Shown in pieces: positions 1 through 6,414 of a DNA stretch of 20,984 nucleotides. The notes under the pieces are model-generated. The model saw only the letters and a list, made by a program, of their open reading frames with translations. It had not been told where the DNA came from and did not search any database. Source of the stretch: a bacterium. GTDB lineage: Bacteria > Desulfobacterota > Anaeroferrophillalia > Anaeroferrophillales > Anaeroferrophillaceae. Location of the stretch: contig JAOZRP010000009.1 in NCBI GenBank assembly GCA_029940125.1, positions 1-20,984 on the forward strand, written 5' to 3'. Numbering within the stretch: the stretch's first letter is position 1; every line of letters starts with the position of its first letter. Both the position numbers and the translations under genes were made by a program.

Positions 1-36
1 TAACCGGACAGTACTGAGAAATTGTCGGAAATACAT

Positions 37-169
37 TCAGGATGTTCGGGCTTGGCTCATAGCGGGTTTGGCCGCCGAACGAATCACACGATGTGATTCG
101 CGGCGGACGCCTCGGAGCGGCACACGATGTGCCGCGAGAATGAGCGAGAGCCATGCCGGAACATCCTGA
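37..169. repeat. Nested inverted-repeat element (MITE-like or structured repeat)
   Basis: The outer arms 37-57 and 149-169 are inverted copies matching at 19 of 21 positions. Inside are two further hairpins. The first is 72-106, with an 8-bp inner stem (80-87/93-100), a two-base bulge at 78-79, and a 6-bp outer stem (72-77/101-106). The second is 117-135, with a 7-bp stem. Both have the same 5-base loop ACGAT and share the 11-base core CACACGATGTG. The layout, terminal inverted repeats around two internal hairpins, resembles a small non-autonomous mobile element or a folded RNA. No transposase is present and I do not recognise the family. Confidence 0.6.
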
Positions 170-185
170 CACCCTGATTTGGGTT

Positions 186-231
186 GCGGGCGCCAAGCCC
201 GCCTTGGCTGTTAGCCTTGAGAAACCAAGGC
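186..231. repeat. Short overlapping hairpins
   Basis: Positions 186-191 (GCGGGC) and 197-202 (GCCCGC) form a 6-bp stem with a 5-base loop. A second possible stem pairs 201-207 with 225-231, using GCCTTGG and CCAAGGC. In addition, 192-200 is the reverse complement of 48-56 inside the upstream element, so alternative pairing with it is possible. No T-tract follows, so this does not look like an intrinsic terminator. The role is unknown. Confidence 0.4.
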
Positions 232-305
232 TTTACCTTCAAGAGGACCAACACCCAAGAGGTAAAAGCTTGCCATAGTCAATATCCTGTAATCATTGAA
301 CAAAT

Positions 306-354
306 AGCCAACGGCTAAAAGCTGACGGCTGACCGCCGACGGCTGAAGGCTAAA
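306..354 (+). repeat. Heptanucleotide repeat array, 7 units
   Basis: Seven consecutive 7-base units read AGCCAAC, GGCTAAA, AGCTGAC, GGCTGAC, CGCCGAC, GGCTGAA, GGCTAAA, with consensus NGCTRAN. The period is exact while the sequence is degenerate. The final units contain GAAGG (345-349), the only Shine-Dalgarno-like motif before the cobS ATG at 360. The same repeat family recurs near 8.1, 14.2-14.3, 15.7 and 16.6 kb. Confidence 0.8.
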
Positions 355-359
355 AAAAC

Positions 360-1106
360 ATGTTGACCTCATTTCATTTTGCCCTTACCTTTTTGACCAC
401 CCTGCCCATCCCTTTCAGAAAAACCCTGCCCCCTGAGGAAGTGGCGGCATCGCTTGCCTGGTTCCCCCTGGTGGGCGTTCTCCTGGGATTGATCATCTCC
501 CTGGCCTTCTGGCTGCTTTCCCCGCTGTTCCCGCGGCCGGTCAGCAGCGTACTGGTCGTTGCCCTTCTGGTTCTCCTTACCGGAGGCTTCCACCTGGACG
601 GCCTGGCCGATACCGCCGACGGCTTCCTCAGCGCCCGCAGCCGGCCGGAGGACATCCTCCGCATCATGAAAGACAGCTCCATCGGCACCATGGGAGCCCT
701 GGGCCTGATCCTGCTCATCCTGTTAAAATATGCGGCCATCGCCCAGATTTCCGACCGGCAGATTTTGTCCTGCCTGATCCTCATGCCGGTCTACGGGCGC
801 TTTGCCATCGTCCTCCTGGCCTTCCTGTCAACCTACGCCCGCCGCGAAGGCGGCCTGGGGGAGGCCATCACCGAGCAGGTTACCTCAAGAGAAATGACCT
901 ACGCCACGGTAACAGCCATTGTCGCCACCATGCTTTTGACCGGCATCAAAGGCCTCCTGGTGCTGGCAATAATTTCCGTTTACACCTGGGGAATAAAATT
1001 GTATGCTGCCCGGCGAATCAACGGCATTACCGGCGACCTGCTTGGATTCTGCTGTGAAACCTGCGAGGCCCTGGCCCTGCTGGGCTGGGTTGCCTGGTTC
1101 AATTAA
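360..1106 (+). CDS. cobS: Adenosylcobinamide-GDP ribazoletransferase (cobalamin synthase)
   Basis: CobS is the inner-membrane enzyme that joins adenosylcobinamide-GDP with alpha-ribazole (or its phosphate), the last condensation of cobalamin nucleotide-loop assembly. The 248-residue length is normal. The family signature GGFHLDGLADTADGF lies at residues 75-89 and carries the conserved acidic residues. The rest is mostly hydrophobic, consistent with several membrane helices, and the N-terminus has the typical FLTTLPIP stretch. The ATG at 360 is the natural start. Its only Shine-Dalgarno-like motif, GAAGG, lies about 10 bases upstream inside the heptad array. It is the first gene of the five-gene plus-strand group; the CobC-like gene follows after 39 bases. 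Cobinamide kinase/guanylyltransferase (CobU/CobP) is not in the window. Confidence 0.95.
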   Translation: MLTSFHFALTFLTTLPIPFRKTLPPEEVAASLAWFPLVGVLLGLIISLAFWLLSPLFPRPVSSVLVVALLVLLTGGFHLDGLADTADGFLSARSRPEDILRIMKDSSIGTMGALGLILLILLKYAAIAQISDRQILSCLILMPVYGRFAIVLLAFLSTYARREGGLGEAITEQVTSREMTYATVTAIVATMLLTGIKGLLVLAIISVYTWGIKLYAARRINGITGDLLGFCCETCEALALLGWVAWFN

Positions 1107-1130
1107 AGATTCCTTCCAATCCAAAACTTG

Positions 1131-1139
1131 TGCTACAAT
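1131..1139 (+). promoter_or_regulatory. Candidate extended -10 promoter for the CobC-like gene
   Basis: TGC followed by TACAAT at 1134-1139 fits an extended sigma-70 -10 element. There is no good -35 hexamer at the right spacing; the best region, around 1110-1117, keeps only the initial TT. Transcription would start about 6-7 bases downstream, at or next to the ATG at 1146, which would make a leaderless mRNA. This agrees with the absence of a Shine-Dalgarno motif for that gene. It is a prediction only. Confidence 0.35.
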
Positions 1140-1145
1140 ATTCTT

Positions 1146-1769
1146 ATGGTTGAAAAATCACCTACTACCATTTTTCTCCTGCGCCACGGGCAAACCGTCA
1201 ACACCCTCGACGGCAGCTTCCGCTACAACGGGCACATTGATGTCGATGTAACCAGGAAATCCCTGGAAGACATGCGCGCCATCGCCCAACAAATGAAGAG
1301 CTATCCGATCACCCACGTCTATTCAAGCGACCTGATTCGTACCCGGGCCGGGGCAGCAGTAATCGCCGAACAATTAGAGGTGCCGCACACGCCGCTGCCG
1401 TCCTTCAGGGAAATCAAGATGGGCTGCTGGGAAGGACTGACCTACGATGAAGTCAGGGAGCAGTATCCCGAACAGATCCAGAAAAAATTCGCCGATTTTA
1501 TCAACTACCGAATCCCCGGCGGGGAAACCATTCCTGAGGTGGAAAACCGGGTCTTTACCCAGCTGGACGAACTTTTACAAACCCACCGGGGCGAACACCT
1601 GGTCATTGTCGCCCACGGCGGCATCAACATGCTGATTCTCTGCCGGGCGCTGCAGGTGCCGGCCACCAATTTTTTCCGTCTGAAGCAGGACTTCTGCTGC
1701 GTCAACCACCTTGACTACTACGATGAATTCATCCAGGTAAACATGGTGAACAGCCCATGTCTCCCATGA
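1146..1769 (+). CDS. cobC: Histidine phosphatase, probable alpha-ribazole phosphatase
   Basis: This is a phosphoglycerate-mutase-like histidine phosphatase of 207 residues. RHG at 13-15 supplies the phospho-accepting His14. Arg65, Glu89 (in FREIKMG) and His157 (in VAHGG) are in the expected places for the other catalytic residues. CobC family members remove the 5'-phosphate of alpha-ribazole phosphate or of cobalamin phosphate. The substrate is inferred from position between cobS and cobT; the fold alone would not settle it. A TTG at 1128 would add six residues, but the ATG at 1146 fits better because the RHG motif then sits at the usual distance. No Shine-Dalgarno motif is seen. The TGA stop overlaps the ATG of the next gene (ATGA). 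Confidence 0.85.
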   Translation: MVEKSPTTIFLLRHGQTVNTLDGSFRYNGHIDVDVTRKSLEDMRAIAQQMKSYPITHVYSSDLIRTRAGAAVIAEQLEVPHTPLPSFREIKMGCWEGLTYDEVREQYPEQIQKKFADFINYRIPGGETIPEVENRVFTQLDELLQTHRGEHLVIVAHGGINMLILCRALQVPATNFFRLKQDFCCVNHLDYYDEFIQVNMVNSPCLP

Positions 1770-2455
1770 AAAAAATCATCTTCCATGGCACGCTGCTCCT
1801 GCTCTGCGCCTTGTGTCTGGGCTGCATGCACCGGCAGTCCTCCCATTTCGACTATTCACTGCCTGAACACCCCCGGCTGATTAAAAGCCAGGAAGGCATC
1901 GCCTCGTGGTACGGCAGGGATTTTCATGGAAAAAGAACCTCCAACGGCGACATTTACGACATGAACAAGCTGACTGCCGCCCACAAGGAACTGCCGCTGG
2001 GCAGCCGGGTCAGGGTCACCAACCTGGAAAACCGCCGCCAGGTGGATGTGCTGATCAACGACCGGGGACCGTTTGTCCGCGGGCGGATCATTGACCTGTC
2101 CTACGCGGCGGCCAAAGCCCTGGACATGGTCGACCAGGGAACCGCCCTGGTGCGCATCACCCTTCTTTCTCCACCACCGTCAATGACCAAGGGAAAAGAA
2201 TCACCGGCCCCTTCAAGCAGCTATTACGGCGTCCAGGCCGGATCTTTTGCCCGGCGGGAGAATGCCCGGCAGTTGTACGAAAAACTGCAGGTCTTAACCC
2301 AGGATGTGTTCATGGAAACCACCACCTGCGGCGGCCGGACCTGCTACCAGGTAAGGGCGGGATGGTTTGTCAATCGCCGGCAGGCGGAAGAGCTGGCCCG
2401 GCGGTTCAAAAGCAAAGGCTTTGAAGCCATTATCATCACCCAGGACCACAACTAA
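1766..2455 (+). CDS. rlpA: RlpA-like septal lytic transglycosylase, lipoprotein with SPOR domain
   Basis: RlpA-family proteins are outer-membrane lipoproteins; characterised members cleave peptidoglycan strands stripped of peptides at division sites. A signal peptide at residues 1-19 ends in a plausible but imperfect lipobox before Cys20 (LCLGC, with Cys at -3). The double-psi beta-barrel spans about 44-134, including GIASWYG, His73 and Asp99 (NDRGPF), which correspond to catalytic-site residues of the family. A SPOR domain, which binds denuded glycan strands, covers about 153-225. The ATG at 1766 is chosen because it overlaps the previous stop as ATGA and begins a standard MKK signal peptide; an ATG at 1757 adds three residues. 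A cell-wall enzyme between two cobalamin genes is unusual. Confidence 0.88.
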   Translation: MKKIIFHGTLLLLCALCLGCMHRQSSHFDYSLPEHPRLIKSQEGIASWYGRDFHGKRTSNGDIYDMNKLTAAHKELPLGSRVRVTNLENRRQVDVLINDRGPFVRGRIIDLSYAAAKALDMVDQGTALVRITLLSPPPSMTKGKESPAPSSSYYGVQAGSFARRENARQLYEKLQVLTQDVFMETTTCGGRTCYQVRAGWFVNRRQAEELARRFKSKGFEAIIITQDHN

Positions 2456-2465
2456 AGAGTATCTC

Positions 2466-3626
2466 ATGCCGTTTTCCGATATCATCACCATTACCGAAGA
2501 CCGTAAAAACGCCGACAGGTTCCTTCGCTGCTGCGTTCAACAGCCGCCCCTGTTTATCTGCACCATTGCTACTACCGAAACGGCGGCCATTCCCGGGATT
2601 TCCGCCGCCGGCGCCAACGCCGAGGTAATCCGCTACACCGCCGCGGCCGACGCGGAAGCCCTCTACTACGGCAAGGCCCGCTGTCTGGAAAAGGTTCCGG
2701 AAAACCCCAAGGGGCCGCCCTCGCCGGTCATCATTACCATGGCGACCAGAGAAGCGCTGGACTGCCCGATGGTCATCGTTGATGCCGGCAATGAGGTCAA
2801 ACCGCAGGTGCCGATGCTAATCGCCGGGCGGCAGCCGGGGAAATCCATCCTCACGCCGCTGCCGGTGGAAAACGCCGGCGAACTGCTGGCCCAGGGAGTA
2901 ATGATCGGGGAAAACCTCGGCAAACTGGGGAAAACCCTGATTATGGGAGAAAGCGTTCCCGGCGGCACCACCACCGCCCTGTCCCTGATGGAAGTGCTGG
3001 GCATAGCCGCTTTTGGCAAAATCAGCGGCAGCATGCCGGGAAACAATCCGTCATTGAAGGAGAAAGTGATCACCAGGGCAATGACCGAAAAAAGGCTGGT
3101 TCGCGGCGGTCTGGCCGCCGCCCCCCTGGACGGGGTTGCGATGATGGGAGATCCCATGCAGGCAGTCCAGGCGGGAATGGCACTGGCCGCCAGCCGCCAT
3201 GTTCCGGTCATCCTTGGGGGAGGCACCCAGATGCTGGCGGTTGCCGTTTTCATCAGCCGGCTGCTGGAGCAAAAAGCTGTCGATAACCTTCCGGACATCC
3301 ACGGCGACCGCTGCCTGGCCGCCGTCAACCATGCCCGCCTGGACCACCTGGGCATTGCCACCACCGCCTGGGTTTCCGAGGATGAACACGCGGATATCAG
3401 GGACCTGGCCCGGCAGCTGCCGCTCCCGATTCCCATGTACTCCGCCCGGCTGAACTTCGCCGCTTCCAGGCATAAAAACCTCCAGCTGTACGAACAGGGC
3501 TTTGTCAAGGAAGGCGTCGGCGCCGGCGCCATGGCCCTGAGCGCCTTTTTATACCTGCGCATGAAAAACGGCGACCTGCTGCCGGCCATCGAAGCGGTTT
3601 ATGAACGCATCTACCTCTCAGACTGA
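2466..3626 (+). CDS. cobT: Nicotinate-nucleotide:dimethylbenzimidazole phosphoribosyltransferase, archaeal/cyanobacterial-type CobT
   Basis: CobT transfers phosphoribose from nicotinate mononucleotide to the lower-ligand base, giving alpha-ribazole phosphate for the CobS reaction. The 386-residue protein has the pattern I associate with the TIGR00303 branch known from archaea and cyanobacteria, not the usual proteobacterial CobT. Key stretches are EVKPQVP (110-116), GESVPGGTTT (161-170), GDPMQAVQAGM (228-238) and GGGTQMLA (251-258). The ATG at 2466 is preferred: it lies 10 bases after the rlpA stop with AAAGAG 6 bases upstream, whereas longer in-frame extensions run into rlpA. It overlaps the next gene by 26 bases. 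The base specificity cannot be read from the sequence. Confidence 0.85.
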   Translation: MPFSDIITITEDRKNADRFLRCCVQQPPLFICTIATTETAAIPGISAAGANAEVIRYTAAADAEALYYGKARCLEKVPENPKGPPSPVIITMATREALDCPMVIVDAGNEVKPQVPMLIAGRQPGKSILTPLPVENAGELLAQGVMIGENLGKLGKTLIMGESVPGGTTTALSLMEVLGIAAFGKISGSMPGNNPSLKEKVITRAMTEKRLVRGGLAAAPLDGVAMMGDPMQAVQAGMALAASRHVPVILGGGTQMLAVAVFISRLLEQKAVDNLPDIHGDRCLAAVNHARLDHLGIATTAWVSEDEHADIRDLARQLPLPIPMYSARLNFAASRHKNLQLYEQGFVKEGVGAGAMALSAFLYLRMKNGDLLPAIEAVYERIYLSD

Positions 3627-4695
3627 GCTGCCCGCGCCGCTGACGGAACTGCTGGAGGAATATCTCCGCCACCGGGCACAAGCTTCCCCTTCATCTTTTT
3701 CCGTCGGTCAGCTGCACGGCGACGGCTCCGACCGCGTCTACTACCGGGTGCAGCCGGATGACGGCGGCACGTCTCTGATCGCGGTAAACGCCGTTCACGG
3801 CCAGAACAATAAAAATTGCCGGCCACAGCGGAGACCGGCAATTACGGAAAATCATTCTTTCATGTACCTGGCCCAACACCTCGCCGGGCTGGGATTTCCG
3901 GTTCCCGAGGTTTTGGCAAGCAGCCTTGACTGCCGTTATTACCTCCTGGAAGACCTGGGAAACTGCACCCTTTATGATCTGGTGTACAGCAGCGGCTGGA
4001 GCCGGGAAGTTTTTTCCTATTATCAGCAGGCCCTGGAACTCTTAATCCTCATCCAGCAAAAGGCCGGAACAGGCTTCAACCCCGACTGGTGCTACGACGG
4101 CGGCGTTTACGACCGGGAACTGATCATCTCCCGGGAACTGGAATATTTTCTGCGATCTTTCGCTCTCCCCCTGGGAGGAGTCAGATTGTCGAACGAAGAG
4201 CGGCAGCAGCTTTCCCGGGAATTCAACCGCCTGGCGGAACTGGCCCTGGCCACCCCCAGCCGCACCTTCCTTTACCGTGACTACCAGTCCAAAAACCTGA
4301 TGATCAAGGATGGACGGCTCCGTCTGATTGACTTCCAGGGCGCCAGGCTCGGCCCCCTTTACTACGACCTGGCATCCCTGATCAACGATCCGTACACCAA
4401 CCTGCCCCATCACCTGCGACAGAAATTGTTCGACTATTATTACGACCGGGCGCTTGTCCCCCTGTCCCTGCCCTCTCGAAAGGAGTTTGACCGCTTCACT
4501 GCCATTTTCTCCCTCATCCGCTGCCTGCAGGTCCTGGGGGCGTTCGGCTTTTTATCCAGCCAGAAGCAGCGGCTGCATTTTCGCACCTACATCCCTCGGG
4601 CCCTTAATGACCTGCGCACCTTCGTCAATCATCCTCTGCTCTCTTCCGAAATCCCCACCCTGAATAAAATAGGGGACAGACCCCGATTTTTTTGA
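3601..4695 (+). CDS. APH-fold phosphotransferase, AmgK/COG3178-type sugar kinase
   Basis: This is a kinase of the aminoglycoside-phosphotransferase fold, 364 residues. HGDGSDRVYYRV at 39-50 is the nucleotide-binding loop, YRDYQSKN at 225-232 the catalytic loop with Asp227, and IDFQ at 243-246 the metal-binding Asp244. The pattern RD-QS-N plus DFQGARLGP and YDLASL resembles COG3178 proteins, whose studied member AmgK phosphorylates the anomeric carbon of MurNAc/GlcNAc in wall recycling. Tyr replaces the usual His before RD, as in some COG3178 relatives. The gene starts inside cobT (26-base overlap). The usual AmgK partner, nucleotidyltransferase MurU, is absent from the window. The last ten residues (355-364) and the stop lie in the palindrome at 4663-4725. 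A role in cobalamin synthesis is possible from context but unproven. Confidence 0.75.
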   Translation: MNASTSQTELPAPLTELLEEYLRHRAQASPSSFSVGQLHGDGSDRVYYRVQPDDGGTSLIAVNAVHGQNNKNCRPQRRPAITENHSFMYLAQHLAGLGFPVPEVLASSLDCRYYLLEDLGNCTLYDLVYSSGWSREVFSYYQQALELLILIQQKAGTGFNPDWCYDGGVYDRELIISRELEYFLRSFALPLGGVRLSNEERQQLSREFNRLAELALATPSRTFLYRDYQSKNLMIKDGRLRLIDFQGARLGPLYYDLASLINDPYTNLPHHLRQKLFDYYYDRALVPLSLPSRKEFDRFTAIFSLIRCLQVLGAFGFLSSQKQRLHFRTYIPRALNDLRTFVNHPLLSSEIPTLNKIGDRPRFF

Positions 4696-4725
4696 AAAAA
4701 ATCGGGGTCTGTCCCCTATTTTATT
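4663..4725. terminator. Perfect 31-bp palindrome; likely bidirectional terminator and REP-like repeat
   Basis: Positions 4663-4693 and 4695-4725 are exact reverse complements around a single central base (4694). Each arm holds GGGGACAGACCCC or its complement next to runs of seven T or A. Transcripts from either side would fold into a long hairpin with U-rich sequence after it, which suits the convergent kinase and rplQ genes. The core GGGGTCTGTCCCC resembles dispersed palindromic repeats that I associate with REP/RAYT-type (IS200-like Y1) transposases; no such transposase is in the window. The kinase stop codon TGA (4693-4695) sits at the exact centre. Confidence 0.85.
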
Positions 4726-4743
4726 ATTTTATTATTTTTCCGC

Positions 4744-5280
4744 TTATTCTTTGCTTTCAGCCTCCGCTTCAGCCGCGGCTTCCACTTCTTTTGCGTCTTC
4801 CTCAACCGCCGCTTCCGCTGCTTCCACTTCTTTCTCGGCGGCCAGCTCAGCTTCCACCCCCTGCTTGATTTCTTCCGAAATGGATGAGGCTTCCTCCACT
4901 ACCGGCTTTTCCTTCTTCTGCAGTTCGCGGGAGCTGTAGGTTACTACCGACATGGGAGCATTGTCCCCGGCACGGTACCTCGACTTGATCACCCGGGTGT
5001 AGCCGCCGGGACGCTCCTGGAAACGGGGGGCGATTTCGTCAAACAACTTCTTCACCAGCCCGTGATCATTCAACAGCTTGAAAGCCTGCCGGCGGGCATG
5101 CAGGGTGTTTTTCTTCCCCAGGGTCACCAGCCGATCAGACAGCCGACGCAGCTCCTTGGCCCGGGGCACGGTGGTTTCAATGGTTTCATATTTGATCAAG
5201 GACCCGGCCAGTGACCGCATCATCGCTTTCTGATGGCTGGGGCCATACCCCAGTCTCCTGCCTACAACTCGATGTCGCAT
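4744..5280 (-). CDS. rplQ: 50S ribosomal protein L17 with long acidic C-terminal tail
   Basis: L17 is a large-subunit protein near the peptide exit tunnel. Residues 1-120 match the family from start to end (MRHRVVGRRLGYGPSHQ, then ERPGGYTRVIKSRYRAGD at about 89-106). Residues 121-178 are an added Ala/Glu-rich segment (EVEAAEAAVEEDAKEVEAAA at 151-170). E. coli L17 has 127 residues in total, so the tail is a substantial extension. It is likely helical or disordered. This is the last gene of the operon, 70 bases after rpoA and 18 bases before the palindromic terminator. The Shine-Dalgarno region is purine-rich (AAGGGAG). Confidence 0.97.
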   Translation of the reverse strand: MRHRVVGRRLGYGPSHQKAMMRSLAGSLIKYETIETTVPRAKELRRLSDRLVTLGKKNTLHARRQAFKLLNDHGLVKKLFDEIAPRFQERPGGYTRVIKSRYRAGDNAPMSVVTYSSRELQKKEKPVVEEASSISEEIKQGVEAELAAEKEVEAAEAAVEEDAKEVEAAAEAEAESKE

Positions 5281-5350
5281 TCCCTTTTTCTCCCTTTATC
5301 CACTGACAAAACCGCCGGACAACAAAACAGCGGCAAAACAGCTTCCATTC

Positions 5351-6406
5351 CTATTCTTCGTAATCGTCAATCATGACCTTTTTGATCATTTCAGCATTTT
5401 CAGGATCAAAGTCCGGCACCTTAACCCCCAGCTGCAACCCCATTCGGCTGAGAATATCCTTGATTTCATTCAAAGATTTACGGCCAAAATTTTTGGTGGT
5501 CAACATTTCGGCCTCGGTTTTCTGAACCAGCTCGCCGATCAGCCTGATGTTGGCGTTTTTCAGGCAGTTGGCCGAACGCACCGACAGTTCCAACTCATCG
5601 ACGCTGCGATACAGATTTTCATTAATCGGCGGTTTCTGCGGCTCAGGCTCAGCGGGCGCCTCCACTGGAGGCTCTTCCCCTTCATCAAAATTGATGAAAA
5701 CACTGAGCTGCTCCTTGAGAATCTTGGCCCCATACGCCAAAGCGTCGTCCGGTTTGACGCTGCCGTCGGTCCAGATCTGGATGGTCAACTTGTCATAGTC
5801 CGTCTGCTGCCCCACCCTGGCGTTGGAAACCACGTAGGTCATCTTTTTTATCGGCGAGAAGACCCCGTCAATCACAATGGTTCCCAGGGGATATTTCCGG
5901 TTTTCCTCGGCCTGCCCGGCCGGAACGTAGCCCTTCCCGGTCTCGGCCGTCAAGGTCATTTTCAGGACCGCGTCTTCATTGAGCGTGGCCAGATGATGGT
6001 CGGGATTCAGTATCTCCACATTGCTGTCAGTAATAATATCCCCGGCGGTAACCTCCTGTTTATCCTTGCCACGCACGTCCAGGGACAGGGTCTTGGGCTT
6101 GTCAACATGCATCTTCAAGCGCACACCCTTCATGTTCAAGACGATACGGGTAACATCTTCAACCACACCGGGAATGGTGGAAAACTCATGCTGGACGCCG
6201 TCGATGTGCAGAGAGGTTATCGCCGCGCCCTGCAGGGAGGAAAGCAGCACCCGCCGCAAGGCATTCCCCAAGGTCACCCCGTAGCCTATCTCCAGAGGTT
6301 CAACGGTGAACTTGCCATACTCGGAGGTCAGGGTTTCCTGATCAACCTGCAGGCCTTTAGGGGTAATCAGGTCACGCCAGTTTTTGTATTTCATTGCTAT
6401 ATCCAT
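5351..6406 (-). CDS. rpoA: DNA-directed RNA polymerase alpha subunit
   Basis: The alpha subunit dimerises to nucleate RNA polymerase assembly and contacts promoter DNA and activators. The 351-residue protein has an N-terminal assembly domain (about 1-245, with GYGVTLGNALRRVLLSSL near residue 42), a Pro/Glu-rich linker (about 246-265), and a C-terminal domain with SVRSANCLKNANI. Arg277 corresponds to the DNA-contacting Arg265 of E. coli. The linker and acidic end (DDYEE) make it longer than the 329-residue E. coli protein. The ATG at 6406 is chosen because AAGGGA lies 4 bases upstream; an ATG at 6394 would be 16 bases away. It begins 8 bases after the rpsD stop, and its ribosome-binding site overlaps that stop. 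Confidence 0.97.
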   Translation of the reverse strand: MDIAMKYKNWRDLITPKGLQVDQETLTSEYGKFTVEPLEIGYGVTLGNALRRVLLSSLQGAAITSLHIDGVQHEFSTIPGVVEDVTRIVLNMKGVRLKMHVDKPKTLSLDVRGKDKQEVTAGDIITDSNVEILNPDHHLATLNEDAVLKMTLTAETGKGYVPAGQAEENRKYPLGTIVIDGVFSPIKKMTYVVSNARVGQQTDYDKLTIQIWTDGSVKPDDALAYGAKILKEQLSVFINFDEGEEPPVEAPAEPEPQKPPINENLYRSVDELELSVRSANCLKNANIRLIGELVQKTEAEMLTTKNFGRKSLNEIKDILSRMGLQLGVKVPDFDPENAEMIKKVMIDDYEE

Positions 6407-6414
6407 AGTATCCC

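Larger units (their letters stand above)
1..359. other. Non-coding, repeat-rich region upstream of cobS
   Basis: No convincing coding sequence is visible on either strand. The stretch holds a nested inverted-repeat element (37-169), a short hairpin region (186-231) and an array of 7-bp repeats (306-354) that runs almost into the cobS start. I looked for a cobalamin riboswitch, expected ahead of some cob genes, and found no recognisable B12-box or its usual accompanying hairpins. I could not place a convincing sigma-70 promoter. Any gene to the left lies outside the window. Confidence 0.6.

Noticed and set aside
170..359. Cobalamin riboswitch upstream of cobS
   Set aside because: I found no B12-box consensus or matching hairpin set, and the region is largely occupied by repeats.
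2666..3589. Long minus-strand open frame (307 codons) opposite cobT
   Set aside because: It is low-complexity Ser/Arg/Pro-rich sequence antisense to a strongly supported cobT, with no recognisable motif.
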